Shown: positions 8,639-18,069, counted from the first letter of the stretch. The stretch is DNA of 64,000 nucleotides from UBA721 sp002705165 (GCA_045565995.1 JBJLEF010000008.1:510550-574549); one strand, 5' to 3'. The notes: a model not told the origin generated them from the sequence alone. Numbers and translations: made by a program.

Positions 8639-9418
8639 ATGATGACTGGCTCGGCGTTCGATCTTCTCAAATTGCGGCATGCTACCTTTCTCGAGTCCAT
8701 TGAGTATTTCGAGCAACTCGAGTCAACCAACACCGCTGCGATCAGTCGGATCAATTCCGTACCGGACTTGAATAACGTTCTGATCCTAACAGCGGAGCAA
8801 ACTGCGGGGCGAGGACAAGGTAATCATCCGTGGTATGCAGGTCAGGGAGCACTTACATTTTCACTGATACGTCACTTCTCTAACCTCCGCGGTAACGAAC
8901 TGGCCACACTTGCTTTGGCGACGGGAATTGGTGTGGCCGAAGCGTTACAGAAACTAACTCTAGCCGCCATTCAACTCAAATGGCCCAACGACATTTTTGT
9001 TGACGGAAAAAAACTCGGAGGCATTCTCATCGAAACGCCTCAGCTCGCTCCGCAAACCCCAGTGATCGGTATTGGACTAAACATCAACAATTCAATTCAA
9101 GACCACGCGGCTAGGGACGTGGCCGCCTCCAGTATCTCCTTAATCGATCTAATCGGTAAAACCAGTAATCTGACGGACGTGCTAATCGGTTTACTCCATC
9201 AATTGGACAACTTTTACAAGCAACTTAATGCAAAAACGGCTGATATCCCGGCCTATTGGAATTTGCGTTGTATGTTTAATGGTAGCGAGGTAGATTTCGT
9301 TCAAGGTGGAATGCGTTATCAGGCTACCTGCCATGGAGTGCAGGCTGATGGGGCATTGTTACTGAAAATAGATGGCGAAATCAGGCCTTTTTATTCAGGC
9401 TCTATTGCCCTGCCGTAG
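8639..9418 (+). CDS. birA: Biotin--[acetyl-CoA-carboxylase] ligase, single-domain type
   Basis: This enzyme activates biotin with ATP and attaches it to the lysine of biotin-dependent carboxylases. The 259-residue protein has the biotinyl-AMP loop GRGQG at residues 57-61, the KWPND motif at 114-118 and the following GKKLGGILIE segment with the conserved lysine. The C-terminal SH3-like domain is present. The N-terminal winged-helix domain of the E. coli type is missing, so this is a pure ligase without the repressor function. Two adjacent ATG codons open the frame and the ribosome site is weak. It probably shares a transcript with pckA. Confidence 0.93.
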   Translation: MMTGSAFDLLKLRHATFLESIEYFEQLESTNTAAISRINSVPDLNNVLILTAEQTAGRGQGNHPWYAGQGALTFSLIRHFSNLRGNELATLALATGIGVAEALQKLTLAAIQLKWPNDIFVDGKKLGGILIETPQLAPQTPVIGIGLNINNSIQDHAARDVAASSISLIDLIGKTSNLTDVLIGLLHQLDNFYKQLNAKTADIPAYWNLRCMFNGSEVDFVQGGMRYQATCHGVQADGALLLKIDGEIRPFYSGSIALP

Positions 9419-9510
9419 AACGAACCTCTGGTTTCATTCGTACTACGGAGATGACGTAGAAATCCTGCTACCATCTTTTTTAACGAATCAGAGTTCAATC
9501 CGGTTTCGCC

Positions 9511-12500
9511 ATGTCAGATACATCCGTGTCACCTAAAGTTAATTCTCTTAAAACCCCTGAATTGCTCGCACTCCTATGCTTTGTTCTTTCGGGATTTGCT
9601 GCACTCGTTTACGAAATCAGCTGGATTAGAAAAGCCAGTGTCATCGTGGGGGGTACAACGTATGCCGTGAGTACGGTACTCGCCGTATTCTTCGCTGGCC
9701 TCGCCATTGGTAGCCACCTCTTTGGCAAACGCACCAAACACCAAACCAACCCGATCAAACTATACGGCAAACTCGAAATCGGGGTAGGCATACTGTGTAT
9801 CGCCAGCGTCTTTCTGTTACCGATCATCGACTCTGTTTACACTTTGGTTTACGATTCAATCCGTGGTTCACTACTAACTTCTCTATTGGTCAGAGCCGGG
9901 CTGGTAAGTATCTGTCTGTTACCACCGACGATCCTGATGGGGGCTACACTTCCGCTTTTCTGTCGACAGTTTGTCCGTCACCAAAACGGCGTACTCAATT
10001 CGGTAAGTTGGCTGTATGCCCTGAATACTCTGGGCGCAACACTTGGTGCCGCCCTCTGTGGATTCCTATTATTACCGACGCTTGGGATCAACACCTCCAT
10101 CTTTCTGGCCGGTATTATCAACATTGTGATAGGAATCACTGTTCAGACCCTAAAGCTTCCCAACACGGTCGGCGAAGACGACGCGATAAAGTCTAACGAG
10201 GAGGAAACGGAAGCCCGTGAAAAATCAAAGGCCATGGGATGGATCTTTGCCTTATCAGGATTTGCAGCACTCGGCAACGAAGTCGTGTGGACTAGATTTC
10301 TAACGCTACTGATCGACAACAACGTCTATACCTACACGCTGACACTTACCGTAATCCTGTTAGGCATTGTGCTTGGCAGTCTATTCGCGACAAGGATCAA
10401 ACCTGACTTCAAACGCAACACCTCTCTGTTTGGTGCCTTGCAGATTCTAAGTGGTCTTATCACCTTCGGAATTATTATGGCTCCGGCGGAAATCGTTTGG
10501 ATTAACTTCATGGAACAGGTCGGTACCGGTTTACTTAGCCAACAATTAATCCTCATTGGAATCGTCATGCTGATTCCATCGATCATGGTCGGAATGGCAT
10601 TTCCAATCGGTATTCGCCTAGCAAACTCCAGTGCCAGTGGTATCGGGGCAGAGGTAGGTCGACTTTCGGCGTTAAATACGTTTGGCGGTATCGCTGGCTC
10701 TCTGCTTATCGGATTCCTGATCTTACCTCGTCTTGGTCTGGAAAATGCGGTTGCTTTGACAAGCGTTTGCAGCGTAGCGGCAGGATTTCTAGTTTGGGCA
10801 AAACTGGAACGCGGGCGACTTTTAGAGAATCGTGTCGCCTGGATTCTGGTAGTTGCATTGGCATTCGTCGGTATTCGAATGTCAAGTAACAGTATGTTCA
10901 TTCAACGAACTCGGATTCCTTTTGACATGTTGAGTCAGGGACGTCAAATCCCAACGCTGGACGGTACGAACCTAGCGCTTATCGAAGGGGTAAATTCCTT
11001 CATTACGGTTGTCGAAAACGACGATCTGTTCGAGTTGCACATTGACAAACAATGGCAAGGAAACTCGAAACGGACTCAGCAGTTTATGGCGGGTCATATT
11101 CCAACATTGGTTCATGGAGATCCCAAGAGCATCTGTGTTGTCGGATTAGGGACAGGCCAGACCGCTCAGCGTTTCCTAATGCACGACATTGAGGAATTAC
11201 ATCTGGTAGAGATTGAAGCGGAGTTAGAACCACTGCTCATACGCTTCTTTAACGGCGACTGGTTGACAGAAGATAGTCCCGCCCGACTAAACACTGACAT
11301 CCAAATGATTGTTGAAGACGGACGTAATTACCTGACACATACCGAGAAGAAATATGACGTCATCTCCATTGAAGTGGGGCAGGTATTCCGCCCGGGAGTA
11401 ACCAGCTTCTATACGCACGAGTTTTATGACGGGGCTCGCGAACGACTCAATGAAGGTGGCGTGCTTTCCCAGTTTGTCCCGCTGGAGTTCCTCGCCAAAT
11501 CCGAATTTCAATCCGTTGTAGCAACTTTCCTGAAAACATTCCCAAACTCACAGCTGTGGTATAACACTTCCGAGCTGTTACTACTTGGAATTAACGGCGA
11601 TGAAACGGAGACGTTTTCGCGTGAAGAAATCACTGAACAATTTGATTCCGAGGCCCATCCACTCTTTATGGACGATCTGCGATATCGCCACTGGGGTGGT
11701 GCCGAGCATCAACTCGCCAATCCAGTTACCTTCCTGTCATGTTTTCTGGCCAACGGATCTAACCTCCAGCAGATGGTAAGGAATCCCGGCGGAGAGACGG
11801 CGAGTATTTTATATGACGATATGCCACGTCTTGAATATCGAACCAATGCGTCACTCGACTTCCACCGTCCGGTACTGAAAACGATTCGAGACAACCTGAC
11901 CCCGATCCCCGCCATCATTCCCGATCTCTCTAATGCCTTAACCGGTCGTTGCCAGGTCACTCGCCAACTCAATCTGGCTCATATTGAAGCGAAAGCATAC
12001 AGCGATGCTTCTAAGGTCAAATTTACGTTCCAACAATACGACGATGCCCTGGCCTATTTAAAGCATGCTTTGACATTGAATCCTAACTATGCCGAAGCGA
12101 ATTACGACTTATCGTTAATGCTGCAACGCATTTTTGCAATCAAAGTTGACTCGGGAGAAATCAAAGATCAAAGCGGGATGGACAAATATTTAAACGATGC
12201 CCGGGCATTTATGTTCCGCACAACGGAAATCGACGATGATCACTGGAAAGCACACTCTGCAATGGCTGATGTGACGCTTGAAGAACGCAATCTTATGGCC
12301 TGCGTCTATCATCTGGAACAATGCGTACGAGTCACCATGGGGGCTCCAGTCGGAGAAGACATCCTCAACTCACATCCCGATAACCTTGAATCGTTGATTT
12401 TCCTCTCAACTATCTACGCCATGTCACCAGATTCCCAATTGCAGAATCCTGAAAAATCTCTTCGATTGGTCGAAGCTGGCATTCAGGCAGTGGATGTGTC

Positions 12501-12864
12501 CCCGATTCAAAAGGCCCAGTTGATTTCCACTCAGGCTGCTGCCCATGCGATGCTAGGCGACTTTAATACTGCTCAGCAACTCATTAACAGCTCGACTAAT
12601 ATGATTGATAACTTCATCAAAGAAGTTGCACTACTTCAGGGCATCAGTCCTGCCGAAGCGGGCCGGGGATACGAGGAATTCCTGACTGATCTAACACTTC
12701 GTTTAGGCTATTACGCAGAAGGGAAGTTGTACTTTAATAACACCTTCGCACTCCCACGCCAGGCTCCCGTTCCTGAAAACCCCCTCGATTTAAATAACCT
12801 ACAGGTACCTGTGTTACCCGGCGGGGCAGATTTAAATAGCGGTCAGGGAACGGACAACGAATAA
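9511..12864 (+). CDS. Multi-pass membrane protein fused to a spermidine-synthase-fold domain and TPR region
   Basis: This 1117-residue fusion starts with about twelve to fourteen hydrophobic segments (residues 17-455) resembling the MFS/spermidine synthase fusions common in Planctomycetota. Residues about 480-700 form a Rossmann-type spermidine synthase fold: the SAM-binding loop GLGTGQT at 545-551, an acidic strand end (LVEIEAE) and an EDGRNYL motif near 602. The position where true aminopropyltransferases carry the catalytic DxxDP motif reads EVGQ at 621-624, so polyamine synthesis is doubtful. Residues about 790-1070 are helical and include a TPR-like pair (FQQYDDALAYLKHALTLNPN). The active domain would face the cytoplasm. 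Substrate unknown. It stands 92 bases after birA and has no close downstream partner on this strand. Confidence 0.85.
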   Translation: MSDTSVSPKVNSLKTPELLALLCFVLSGFAALVYEISWIRKASVIVGGTTYAVSTVLAVFFAGLAIGSHLFGKRTKHQTNPIKLYGKLEIGVGILCIASVFLLPIIDSVYTLVYDSIRGSLLTSLLVRAGLVSICLLPPTILMGATLPLFCRQFVRHQNGVLNSVSWLYALNTLGATLGAALCGFLLLPTLGINTSIFLAGIINIVIGITVQTLKLPNTVGEDDAIKSNEEETEAREKSKAMGWIFALSGFAALGNEVVWTRFLTLLIDNNVYTYTLTLTVILLGIVLGSLFATRIKPDFKRNTSLFGALQILSGLITFGIIMAPAEIVWINFMEQVGTGLLSQQLILIGIVMLIPSIMVGMAFPIGIRLANSSASGIGAEVGRLSALNTFGGIAGSLLIGFLILPRLGLENAVALTSVCSVAAGFLVWAKLERGRLLENRVAWILVVALAFVGIRMSSNSMFIQRTRIPFDMLSQGRQIPTLDGTNLALIEGVNSFITVVENDDLFELHIDKQWQGNSKRTQQFMAGHIPTLVHGDPKSICVVGLGTGQTAQRFLMHDIEELHLVEIEAELEPLLIRFFNGDWLTEDSPARLNTDIQMIVEDGRNYLTHTEKKYDVISIEVGQVFRPGVTSFYTHEFYDGARERLNEGGVLSQFVPLEFLAKSEFQSVVATFLKTFPNSQLWYNTSELLLLGINGDETETFSREEITEQFDSEAHPLFMDDLRYRHWGGAEHQLANPVTFLSCFLANGSNLQQMVRNPGGETASILYDDMPRLEYRTNASLDFHRPVLKTIRDNLTPIPAIIPDLSNALTGRCQVTRQLNLAHIEAKAYSDASKVKFTFQQYDDALAYLKHALTLNPNYAEANYDLSLMLQRIFAIKVDSGEIKDQSGMDKYLNDARAFMFRTTEIDDDHWKAHSAMADVTLEERNLMACVYHLEQCVRVTMGAPVGEDILNSHPDNLESLIFLSTIYAMSPDSQLQNPEKSLRLVEAGIQAVDVSPIQKAQLISTQAAAHAMLGDFNTAQQLINSSTNMIDNFIKEVALLQGISPAEAGRGYEEFLTDLTLRLGYYAEGKLYFNNTFALPRQAPVPENPLDLNNLQVPVLPGGADLNSGQGTDNE

Positions 12865-12876
12865 TCACGCGAAGCG

Positions 12877-13803
12877 TTAGTCCTCAATCTCCCTAATACG
12901 GCCCCCTTGGTTGACAATCGCCGGGGCTTTCGGATCCTCATTGATGAGGTCGTTATTCTTTAGCTTGGTTTCACTGAAGCCTTCCGTTCTAACCTGCGCT
13001 TTGCCGTTATTTCCAACAAGACACGCTTCAATCGTCACTCTTGACGCTCCACCCACACTAATGCCGCTACGCCCATTTCCACGAGCCGTAATGCCCAACA
13101 ACGTTGCGCCGAATACATTATCGTGAGCATTGATCCCATCCAGTTGGAATCCCTGAATGACAAATCCCTGAACAATGACATGACGACAATTTACAAGTGT
13201 TATTCCAACCCGGCGGGTGTTATAGGTTAGGTCATACTCGCGCGGTAATTTAGTTTGGTTTGTTCGGAAATAAATGCGACGGTTCACCAGACACCATTGT
13301 TCCTCTTCCAATGCCGGTACATCACTTACATCGTCCTCTAGCACTACTCGTTCGGCAGGCTTATTGCCAAGATAGAGAATTGTGAACGGCGAAGGGGCTG
13401 GGGTGCTATAAGTATTGTCTGAAAGTAATTCCCAGTCATCTTTGGGGACTTCTGTTCTGCCATCCAGGACCACACCATCGCCGATAATCCGGAAACTTTT
13501 TCCCACAAGTCCGCTATTGCTACCACCCTGCAAAGAAATACTTTCCTGATAGGGATCCGTCGTCTTCGCAACGTGGATAGTATCCCCTTTCGCGGCGATT
13601 TGAATAGCCCGCGAAATGGTACGAACAGGCCCGCTTTTACCACCACTGCCGTTGGGAGCCCGGCCATCCTGACTATCACTGCCACCAACATTATTGACAT
13701 ACAGATTTTTTGCGTCTGCTGTCGAAACAAAGAGCAGAGTCAGGCACAGGCAACTGACAAGACATCGTGATTTTTGTAGCCACATGGTTATGCTATCCAT
13801 CAT
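12877..13803 (-). CDS. Secreted right-handed parallel beta-helix protein
   Basis: This 308-residue protein has an N-terminal signal peptide ending near TADA. The mature part opens with YVNNVGGSDSQDG, typical of DUF1565/pectate-lyase-like beta-helix proteins, followed by the GPVRTISRAIQIAAKGDTI segment and repeated short strands with N/G turns. Such folds occur in polysaccharide lyases, epimerases and non-enzymatic surface proteins; no catalytic set is recognisable. The frame starts with two ATG codons, and a third ATG at 13785 would give a more compact signal peptide, so the start is uncertain by up to 18 bases. It converges on the plus-strand membrane fusion with a 12-base gap. Confidence 0.8.
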   Translation of the reverse strand: MMDSITMWLQKSRCLVSCLCLTLLFVSTADAKNLYVNNVGGSDSQDGRAPNGSGGKSGPVRTISRAIQIAAKGDTIHVAKTTDPYQESISLQGGSNSGLVGKSFRIIGDGVVLDGRTEVPKDDWELLSDNTYSTPAPSPFTILYLGNKPAERVVLEDDVSDVPALEEEQWCLVNRRIYFRTNQTKLPREYDLTYNTRRVGITLVNCRHVIVQGFVIQGFQLDGINAHDNVFGATLLGITARGNGRSGISVGGASRVTIEACLVGNNGKAQVRTEGFSETKLKNNDLINEDPKAPAIVNQGGRIREIED

Positions 13804-13924
13804 TCACCCGAAATTCCGGCGACAATAAAGAAGTAGAATACGGAATTGTGTGTCAAAACGGTGGATAAGAGAAGAGCAATCCCTCAACTTAGCTGCTCTA
13901 TGTAAAGCTAAACGGTACCAAACC

Positions 13925-14947
13925 TTAGTCTCCTTCTACCACGGGCGCCAGTGCTTCGATCTCTTTCTTACTATTGAAATAGTAAACAACACCGATCAAT
14001 GCATTGATGATAGTGACTAAACGGAAGCCTAAAGCCACAGCTAATCCGGAGCCGGCATCATAGCCACCTTCCACATACATTTTAGAAAACATCACTTCAA
14101 AGGCGCCGATCCCGCCCGGTAAGGGAACAGAAGCAGCAAGATTCGACATCGGTGAAATAACCAGATGTTGTACAAAATTAGGATGCGCCACACTGAGGCC
14201 CATCGCGATCACGAACACACTCAAAGCGAACAAGCAATGGACGATTGTCGTCATCAATGTAAGCCCGATTAATAACACCGGTTGGCTACGGTATGTATAA
14301 ATAGCAAATGTTAGTTTTTTGAGAGTACCACCAACTCGTGGGATCTGCTCCAACTTGTTTTGCACGGTCGCCCCGGTAAGAGCAGGTAGGAGTATCAATA
14401 GTAGTCCGGCGATAGCTCCGGCAACAGAAATTGCCAAGGAAACTTCAGCAATCCTTTGCAGGGCTGCCGCTGTTTCCACAGCGCCGTCAACAGCCTTACT
14501 TCCGGCAAAAGAAGCAACCGCACAAACCACGGTCAACGCATAAAGTCCCATCACTCGGTCAAGCAAAACCGACGCGACGACTTCGGGTTTTTTATCCGGT
14601 CGTTCACGGGAAATGAAAATCGCTTTGATGGCGTCCCCACCGACAACACCTAATGACAGGAAGTTTGAGAAGTAACCGATAAATCCCAGTCGAAAGGCAT
14701 CTTTCAATTTGAATTCAATCTCCAGTGCACGCACGAGAAAGAACCAGCGAATGAAGGTAAGAGATAAGCCTGCGAGTGCCACAACGAGACCGAGCACTAA
14801 ATAACCGGCATTCCAATGTTTGCGATTCTCCCAAACGGACTTAAAGCTATCGGAATCTTTCCCCGTTAAAACCTGATAAATGAGAAAGCCAACGATCCCC
14901 AAAGCAATCGTGTATTTGGCTAACGCAATCAGAGTTTTCTTGTTCAC
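13925..14947 (-). CDS. Flippase-like / lysylphosphatidylglycerol synthase transmembrane-domain protein (UPF0104, YbhN type)
   Basis: This 340-residue integral membrane protein has about eight hydrophobic segments. The pattern matches the AglD/MprF N-terminal fold: a conserved FxxRWxxL region near residue 65, the GYFSNFLSLGVVGGDAIKA segment near 110-130, and SVPLPGGIGAFEV near 280. Relatives flip or handle lipid-linked compounds, but no aminoacyl-transferase domain is attached, so lysyl-PG synthesis is not claimed. The first codon is GTG, and no strong ribosome site was seen. The gene is isolated, with the tRNA-Ala gene on the other strand upstream. Confidence 0.85.
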   Translation of the reverse strand: MNKKTLIALAKYTIALGIVGFLIYQVLTGKDSDSFKSVWENRKHWNAGYLVLGLVVALAGLSLTFIRWFFLVRALEIEFKLKDAFRLGFIGYFSNFLSLGVVGGDAIKAIFISRERPDKKPEVVASVLLDRVMGLYALTVVCAVASFAGSKAVDGAVETAAALQRIAEVSLAISVAGAIAGLLLILLPALTGATVQNKLEQIPRVGGTLKKLTFAIYTYRSQPVLLIGLTLMTTIVHCLFALSVFVIAMGLSVAHPNFVQHLVISPMSNLAASVPLPGGIGAFEVMFSKMYVEGGYDAGSGLAVALGFRLVTIINALIGVVYYFNSKKEIEALAPVVEGD

Positions 14948-15081
14948 AGGATTATCCGTTTTGTAAGGAAAGCTGGATCGATAAGAGGTGGTTGACAGGG
15001 GGCACCACCATAGTTAGTTTCAAATATTCACATACCTGTTTGGATGTTTCGGCATTCTACCCATGTGTAGTTTATTCAAAC

Positions 15082-15154
15082 GGGGGATTAGCTCAGTTGG
15101 GAGAGCGTTTGGCTGGCAGCCAAAAGGTCAGGGGTTCGAGTCCCCTATCCTCCA
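15082..15154 (+). tRNA. tRNA-Ala (anticodon GGC)
   Basis: A complete 73-base cloverleaf can be folded by eye: 7-bp acceptor stem containing the G3:U70 pair that marks alanine tRNAs, 4-bp D stem with 8-base loop, 5-bp anticodon stem with loop CUGGCAG giving anticodon GGC, 5-base variable loop, and 5-bp T stem with loop UUCGAGU. The discriminator base is A73. The 3' CCA is not encoded and must be added after transcription. A rho-independent terminator follows directly. Confidence 0.97.
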
Positions 15155-15161
15155 CTCGAAG

Positions 15162-15207
15162 AAAAAACGCCCGTGTATAGCTTAAAAAGCGACTCGGGCG
15201 TTTTTTT
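15162..15207 (+). terminator. Rho-independent terminator of the tRNA-Ala gene
   Basis: A perfect 12-bp stem (AAAAAACGCCCG with CGGGCGTTTTTT) encloses a 21-base loop and ends in a run of seven T. The loop itself contains a small GCTT-AAA-AAGC hairpin. It starts eight bases after the tRNA end. The A-run on the 5' side gives some activity on the opposite strand as well. Confidence 0.88.
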
Positions 15208-15328
15208 GTCTGAGTCGAAATTAAACCCTTTACTACCGCTCCGCGACATTTAGATTGAATTACGATTCAAAATCAGGCTACAATCACCAATTCATACATT
15301 TTTGCATTTGTTCAATTGAAAGTTAGCG

Positions 15329-16297
15329 ATGAGTCCCATAGCAATACGCCTAGGTATCATGATGTTCCTCCAATTCTTCGTTTGGGGAGCCTGGTATGTA
15401 TCAATGACAGGTTTCTTCGGAGATCAGGAGATGGATGGCGTTATTGGAGCGGCTTATACTATCGGGCCTATCGCCGCTATTATCGCTCCATTGTTCTTAG
15501 GTGTCATCGCTGACCGGATCTTTGCTAGTCAAAAAGTCCTGAGTGCCCTCCATTTAATTGGTGCCATTGCCATCATTCTCGCTCCTATGACTGCCAAAGG
15601 CTTCAGTTTAGAAACGCTTGCTACCGACGCCAATTGGGTTGATATTTATTTACTCCATGATCTACCTGCATTTCAGCAGCCAATGATCTTACTACTACTG
15701 CTTCACATGCTGTGCTACATGCCTACTTTAAGCCTAACAACTAGCATTTCTTTTCAACATCTCGAAGATCAGGAAAAAGAGTTTCCGTATGTTCGAGTCT
15801 TTGGAACCATTGGCTGGATTGTAGGCAATATTTCTATCAGTTTCTTAGCCGGAAAAGATGCCTCCGCGACACAATTCTACTTAGCAGGCGGTGCTGGACT
15901 GTTACTGGCAGGGTTTAGCATGACGTTACCAAATACCCCACCACCAAACAAAGGTAAATCCACTTCAATTGGACAGATTCTTGGTGTTGACTCGTTGAAG
16001 CTATTTAAGGATCGCAACTATTCAATATTTATGCTCTGCTCCTTTTTGCTATGTATCCCCTTAGCAGGATACTATGCCTACGCTCGAAGTTACGTAGATA
16101 GTAGTGAAGTTCTTATCAACGGCAGTGCCACCTTTACAATGAGTCTAGGTCAAATGTCCGAAATTTTCTTCATGGTTATCATGCCCCTGATGTTTATGCG
16201 TCTTGGTGTTAAATGGATGCTAGTGGCAGGGATGGGAGCGTGGGTTTTGAGATACGCTCTGTTCTCCATGGGAGCGGATGACAACGTTGCTGGATGA
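15329..16297 (+). CDS. MFS transporter, nucleoside:H+ symporter-like, N-terminal part (frameshifted gene)
   Basis: These 322 residues cover the N-terminal two thirds of a transporter of the NupG/XapB-like MFS group: IRLGIMMFLQFFVWGAWYVSMT at the start, then GVIADRIF between early membrane segments, and FPYVRVFGTIGWIVGN. The frame ends at a TGA inside what should be a membrane segment. The remaining transmembrane part continues in the -1 frame from an ATG that overlaps this stop as ATGA. One missing T in the GCT-GGA-TGA stretch (GCT-TGG-ATG when restored) would rejoin the two halves into one protein of about 467 residues. It may be a pseudogene, a sequencing error or a split transporter made by coupled translation. 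Confidence 0.85.
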   Translation: MSPIAIRLGIMMFLQFFVWGAWYVSMTGFFGDQEMDGVIGAAYTIGPIAAIIAPLFLGVIADRIFASQKVLSALHLIGAIAIILAPMTAKGFSLETLATDANWVDIYLLHDLPAFQQPMILLLLLHMLCYMPTLSLTTSISFQHLEDQEKEFPYVRVFGTIGWIVGNISISFLAGKDASATQFYLAGGAGLLLAGFSMTLPNTPPPNKGKSTSIGQILGVDSLKLFKDRNYSIFMLCSFLLCIPLAGYYAYARSYVDSSEVLINGSATFTMSLGQMSEIFFMVIMPLMFMRLGVKWMLVAGMGAWVLRYALFSMGADDNVAG

Positions 16298-16731
16298 TCA
16301 TCTTCGGTGTACTGCTGCACGGGATCTGCTATGACTTCTTCTTTGTTACTGGGATGGTCTATGTTGATAAAAAAGCCCCCGAAGAAATCAGAAATCAGGC
16401 ACAAGGATTTCTGGTGCTCGTTACTCAAGGACTTGGGTTGGGCATTGGAGCCAAATTGTTCGCCGCACATGCAACAGTAAATACTGTAGATGGGAATGCT
16501 GACTGGGAAACCATTTGGAAATATCCAGCTATCTTGGCTCTGATTATTTTAGTGATATTTGTTGTCTTGTTTAATGACAAAACATCCAAAGTTGCTACTA
16601 CAGATGGAACAACGGAGGGCAACAACCCTGACGCAGACCCTTACCAAACTGCCTCCCAAGCACTTGAACCCGTAGCTGCAGAAGGTGAAGCGTGTAGTGT
16701 CGATGGTGACTGTGATACTGGCGGCGGTTGA
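16294..16731 (+). CDS. MFS transporter, nucleoside:H+ symporter-like, C-terminal part (frameshifted gene)
   Basis: These 145 residues continue the transporter interrupted at 16297. They begin with IIFGVLLHGICYDFFFVTG and YVDKKAPEEIRNQAQGF, which are typical of the tenth to eleventh membrane segments of the nucleoside symporter group, and contain one further hydrophobic segment near residue 75-95. The C-terminal tail is hydrophilic and ends in a small Cys/Gly-rich stretch. No separate promoter is visible, so expression would depend on coupling at the ATGA overlap. A strong terminator follows 47 bases downstream. Confidence 0.8.
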   Translation: MIIFGVLLHGICYDFFFVTGMVYVDKKAPEEIRNQAQGFLVLVTQGLGLGIGAKLFAAHATVNTVDGNADWETIWKYPAILALIILVIFVVLFNDKTSKVATTDGTTEGNNPDADPYQTASQALEPVAAEGEACSVDGDCDTGGG

Positions 16732-16778
16732 AACTAAGCACTACGCCTTGAGGTCTCAAGGTTTACAGCGAACAAGGG

Positions 16779-16811
16779 GAGCCATAGTCTTTAGACTGTG
16801 GCTCTTTTTTT
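16779..16811 (+). terminator. Rho-independent terminator after the MFS gene
   Basis: An 11-bp stem (GAGCCATAGTC with GACTGTGGCTC, one T-G pair) and a four-base TTTA loop are followed by a run of seven T. It lies between the convergent MFS transporter and secretin genes and works for the plus strand; there is no matching A-run upstream. Confidence 0.88.
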
Positions 16812-16832
16812 GTTCCTCACTTAATGATTATT

Positions 16833-18047
16833 TTAAGGAGTAGTTGCAACCTTCTCACCTGGAGTTTGTCCCGGCGCAATAATAATAAACAGCTCGACTT
16901 TGTCGTCGATCCGTTTTGTCTTGTAAAAAGATTCACCAAGCAAAGGCAAGTCTGACAACAAAGGCAGGTCTTCCTTCTCACGGATGACTCGATCCATCGG
17001 CATACCATACAACATTAATGATTCGCCTTCAGCCAAATCGATCAACAAATCATGCTGGTGTGTTCGAATACTGGGCAGAGTTACCGTCTCCAACCTCGCA
17101 GACTTCGTGACGTCGATCTGGTTAATGCGTGGCTGAACACCTAATCTCAGCTTACCGTTGGTAAGACGAGTCGGTAATACTTGCATCCGCACCCCCCATT
17201 GTTGCAGTCGAACTTTTCCTTCGGTACGTCCTGCAGCCACAACCAGTGGCAACTGTCCACCTGTCTCAAAAGACGCTCGACGGCCTTCCATAGTGGAGAT
17301 AACAGGCGCTGCGATTTTGCGAAGCAATTTCTTGTCGTAAGCAGCTTGAAGAAAATCAGCGATCTCACCGTGTGTCGCTAAGACCTGATGTTGCATTTGC
17401 CCCGTTTTACTTGTCTTCAGGGGCCACTTCAATGAATGCTTTGCCAGATCATAATGAGAAATCTCGAAGATCGATGCCTGAAGCTTGACCGGTTCCGGTT
17501 CTACGGCCGACTTCTGAATGAGCTTCAGATTGTTGATGACACGGGGAAAAAACTGCTTGGCGACGGACTCAATATTAGTCCGAGTCTCGACTTCCTTGAC
17601 GTATCCGGAAAGCATGACACTTCCGGCAAGCTGTCTCACCGCGACCTCCAGATCAGCAAACTCCTCTTTCAACACTTTTTCCAATTCCGCAATCGGAGCG
17701 TGGATCAGGACTTCATAGGTCTGTGTGTTACCGCCCTGTCCCCAGACATTGAGACGCGTTTTACCGGGCTTCAGTGCCCGTAAACGAAGCTTGCTGGGAG
17801 TGACTGGTTCGAGCTTCAAAAGAGAGTCGTCTGCTAAAAACACTCGTGTCACATCGAACGGCCAACTCAGGATACGATGTTCACTCATTTCCATTTCAAC
17901 CTGGACGGCAGGTAACACCGACTTCACACCGGCTTCCGGAAGAGCAAATCCCTGTGGCTCCTCCTTTTGCTGCGCCTGCGCAAACGTTGCCAACCAAAGG
18001 GCTAGCAACGAGGCGAAAGGCCATGAATTATGGAATCTGTTTTTCAT
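16833..18047 (-). CDS. Secretin-like outer-membrane protein (CpaC/RcpA type)
   Basis: This 404-residue protein has a signal peptide (MKNRFHNSWPFASLLALWLATFAQA). An N-terminal pilus-assembly domain follows (RILSWPFDVTRVFLADDSLLKLEPVTPSKLRL, split here by a normal CpaC pattern), then a BON-like region (SVMLSGYVKEVETRTNIESVA) and a bacterial type II/III secretin core ending with DLLIDLAEGESLMLYGM and LPLLGESFYKTK. It should form an outer-membrane ring. I moved the start to the ATG at 18047: it begins a proper signal peptide, leaves 22 bases after the CpaB-like stop, and has a GAGGA ribosome site; the longer frame overlaps the upstream gene. No Tad ATPase or pilin gene is nearby. Confidence 0.85.
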   Translation of the reverse strand: MKNRFHNSWPFASLLALWLATFAQAQQKEEPQGFALPEAGVKSVLPAVQVEMEMSEHRILSWPFDVTRVFLADDSLLKLEPVTPSKLRLRALKPGKTRLNVWGQGGNTQTYEVLIHAPIAELEKVLKEEFADLEVAVRQLAGSVMLSGYVKEVETRTNIESVAKQFFPRVINNLKLIQKSAVEPEPVKLQASIFEISHYDLAKHSLKWPLKTSKTGQMQHQVLATHGEIADFLQAAYDKKLLRKIAAPVISTMEGRRASFETGGQLPLVVAAGRTEGKVRLQQWGVRMQVLPTRLTNGKLRLGVQPRINQIDVTKSARLETVTLPSIRTHQHDLLIDLAEGESLMLYGMPMDRVIREKEDLPLLSDLPLLGESFYKTKRIDDKVELFIIIAPGQTPGEKVATTP

Positions 18048-18069
18048 CGAATGCCTATTCCTCGGAAGT

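Noticed and set aside
10332..10901. 189-residue minus-strand frame
   Set aside because: It lies opposite the membrane part of the spermidine-synthase-fold fusion, is rich in Arg/Asn/Thr and has no recognisable motif.
15082..15154. tRNA-Ala as a genomic-island attachment site
   Set aside because: No integrase and no repeated copy of the tRNA 3' end were noticed nearby.
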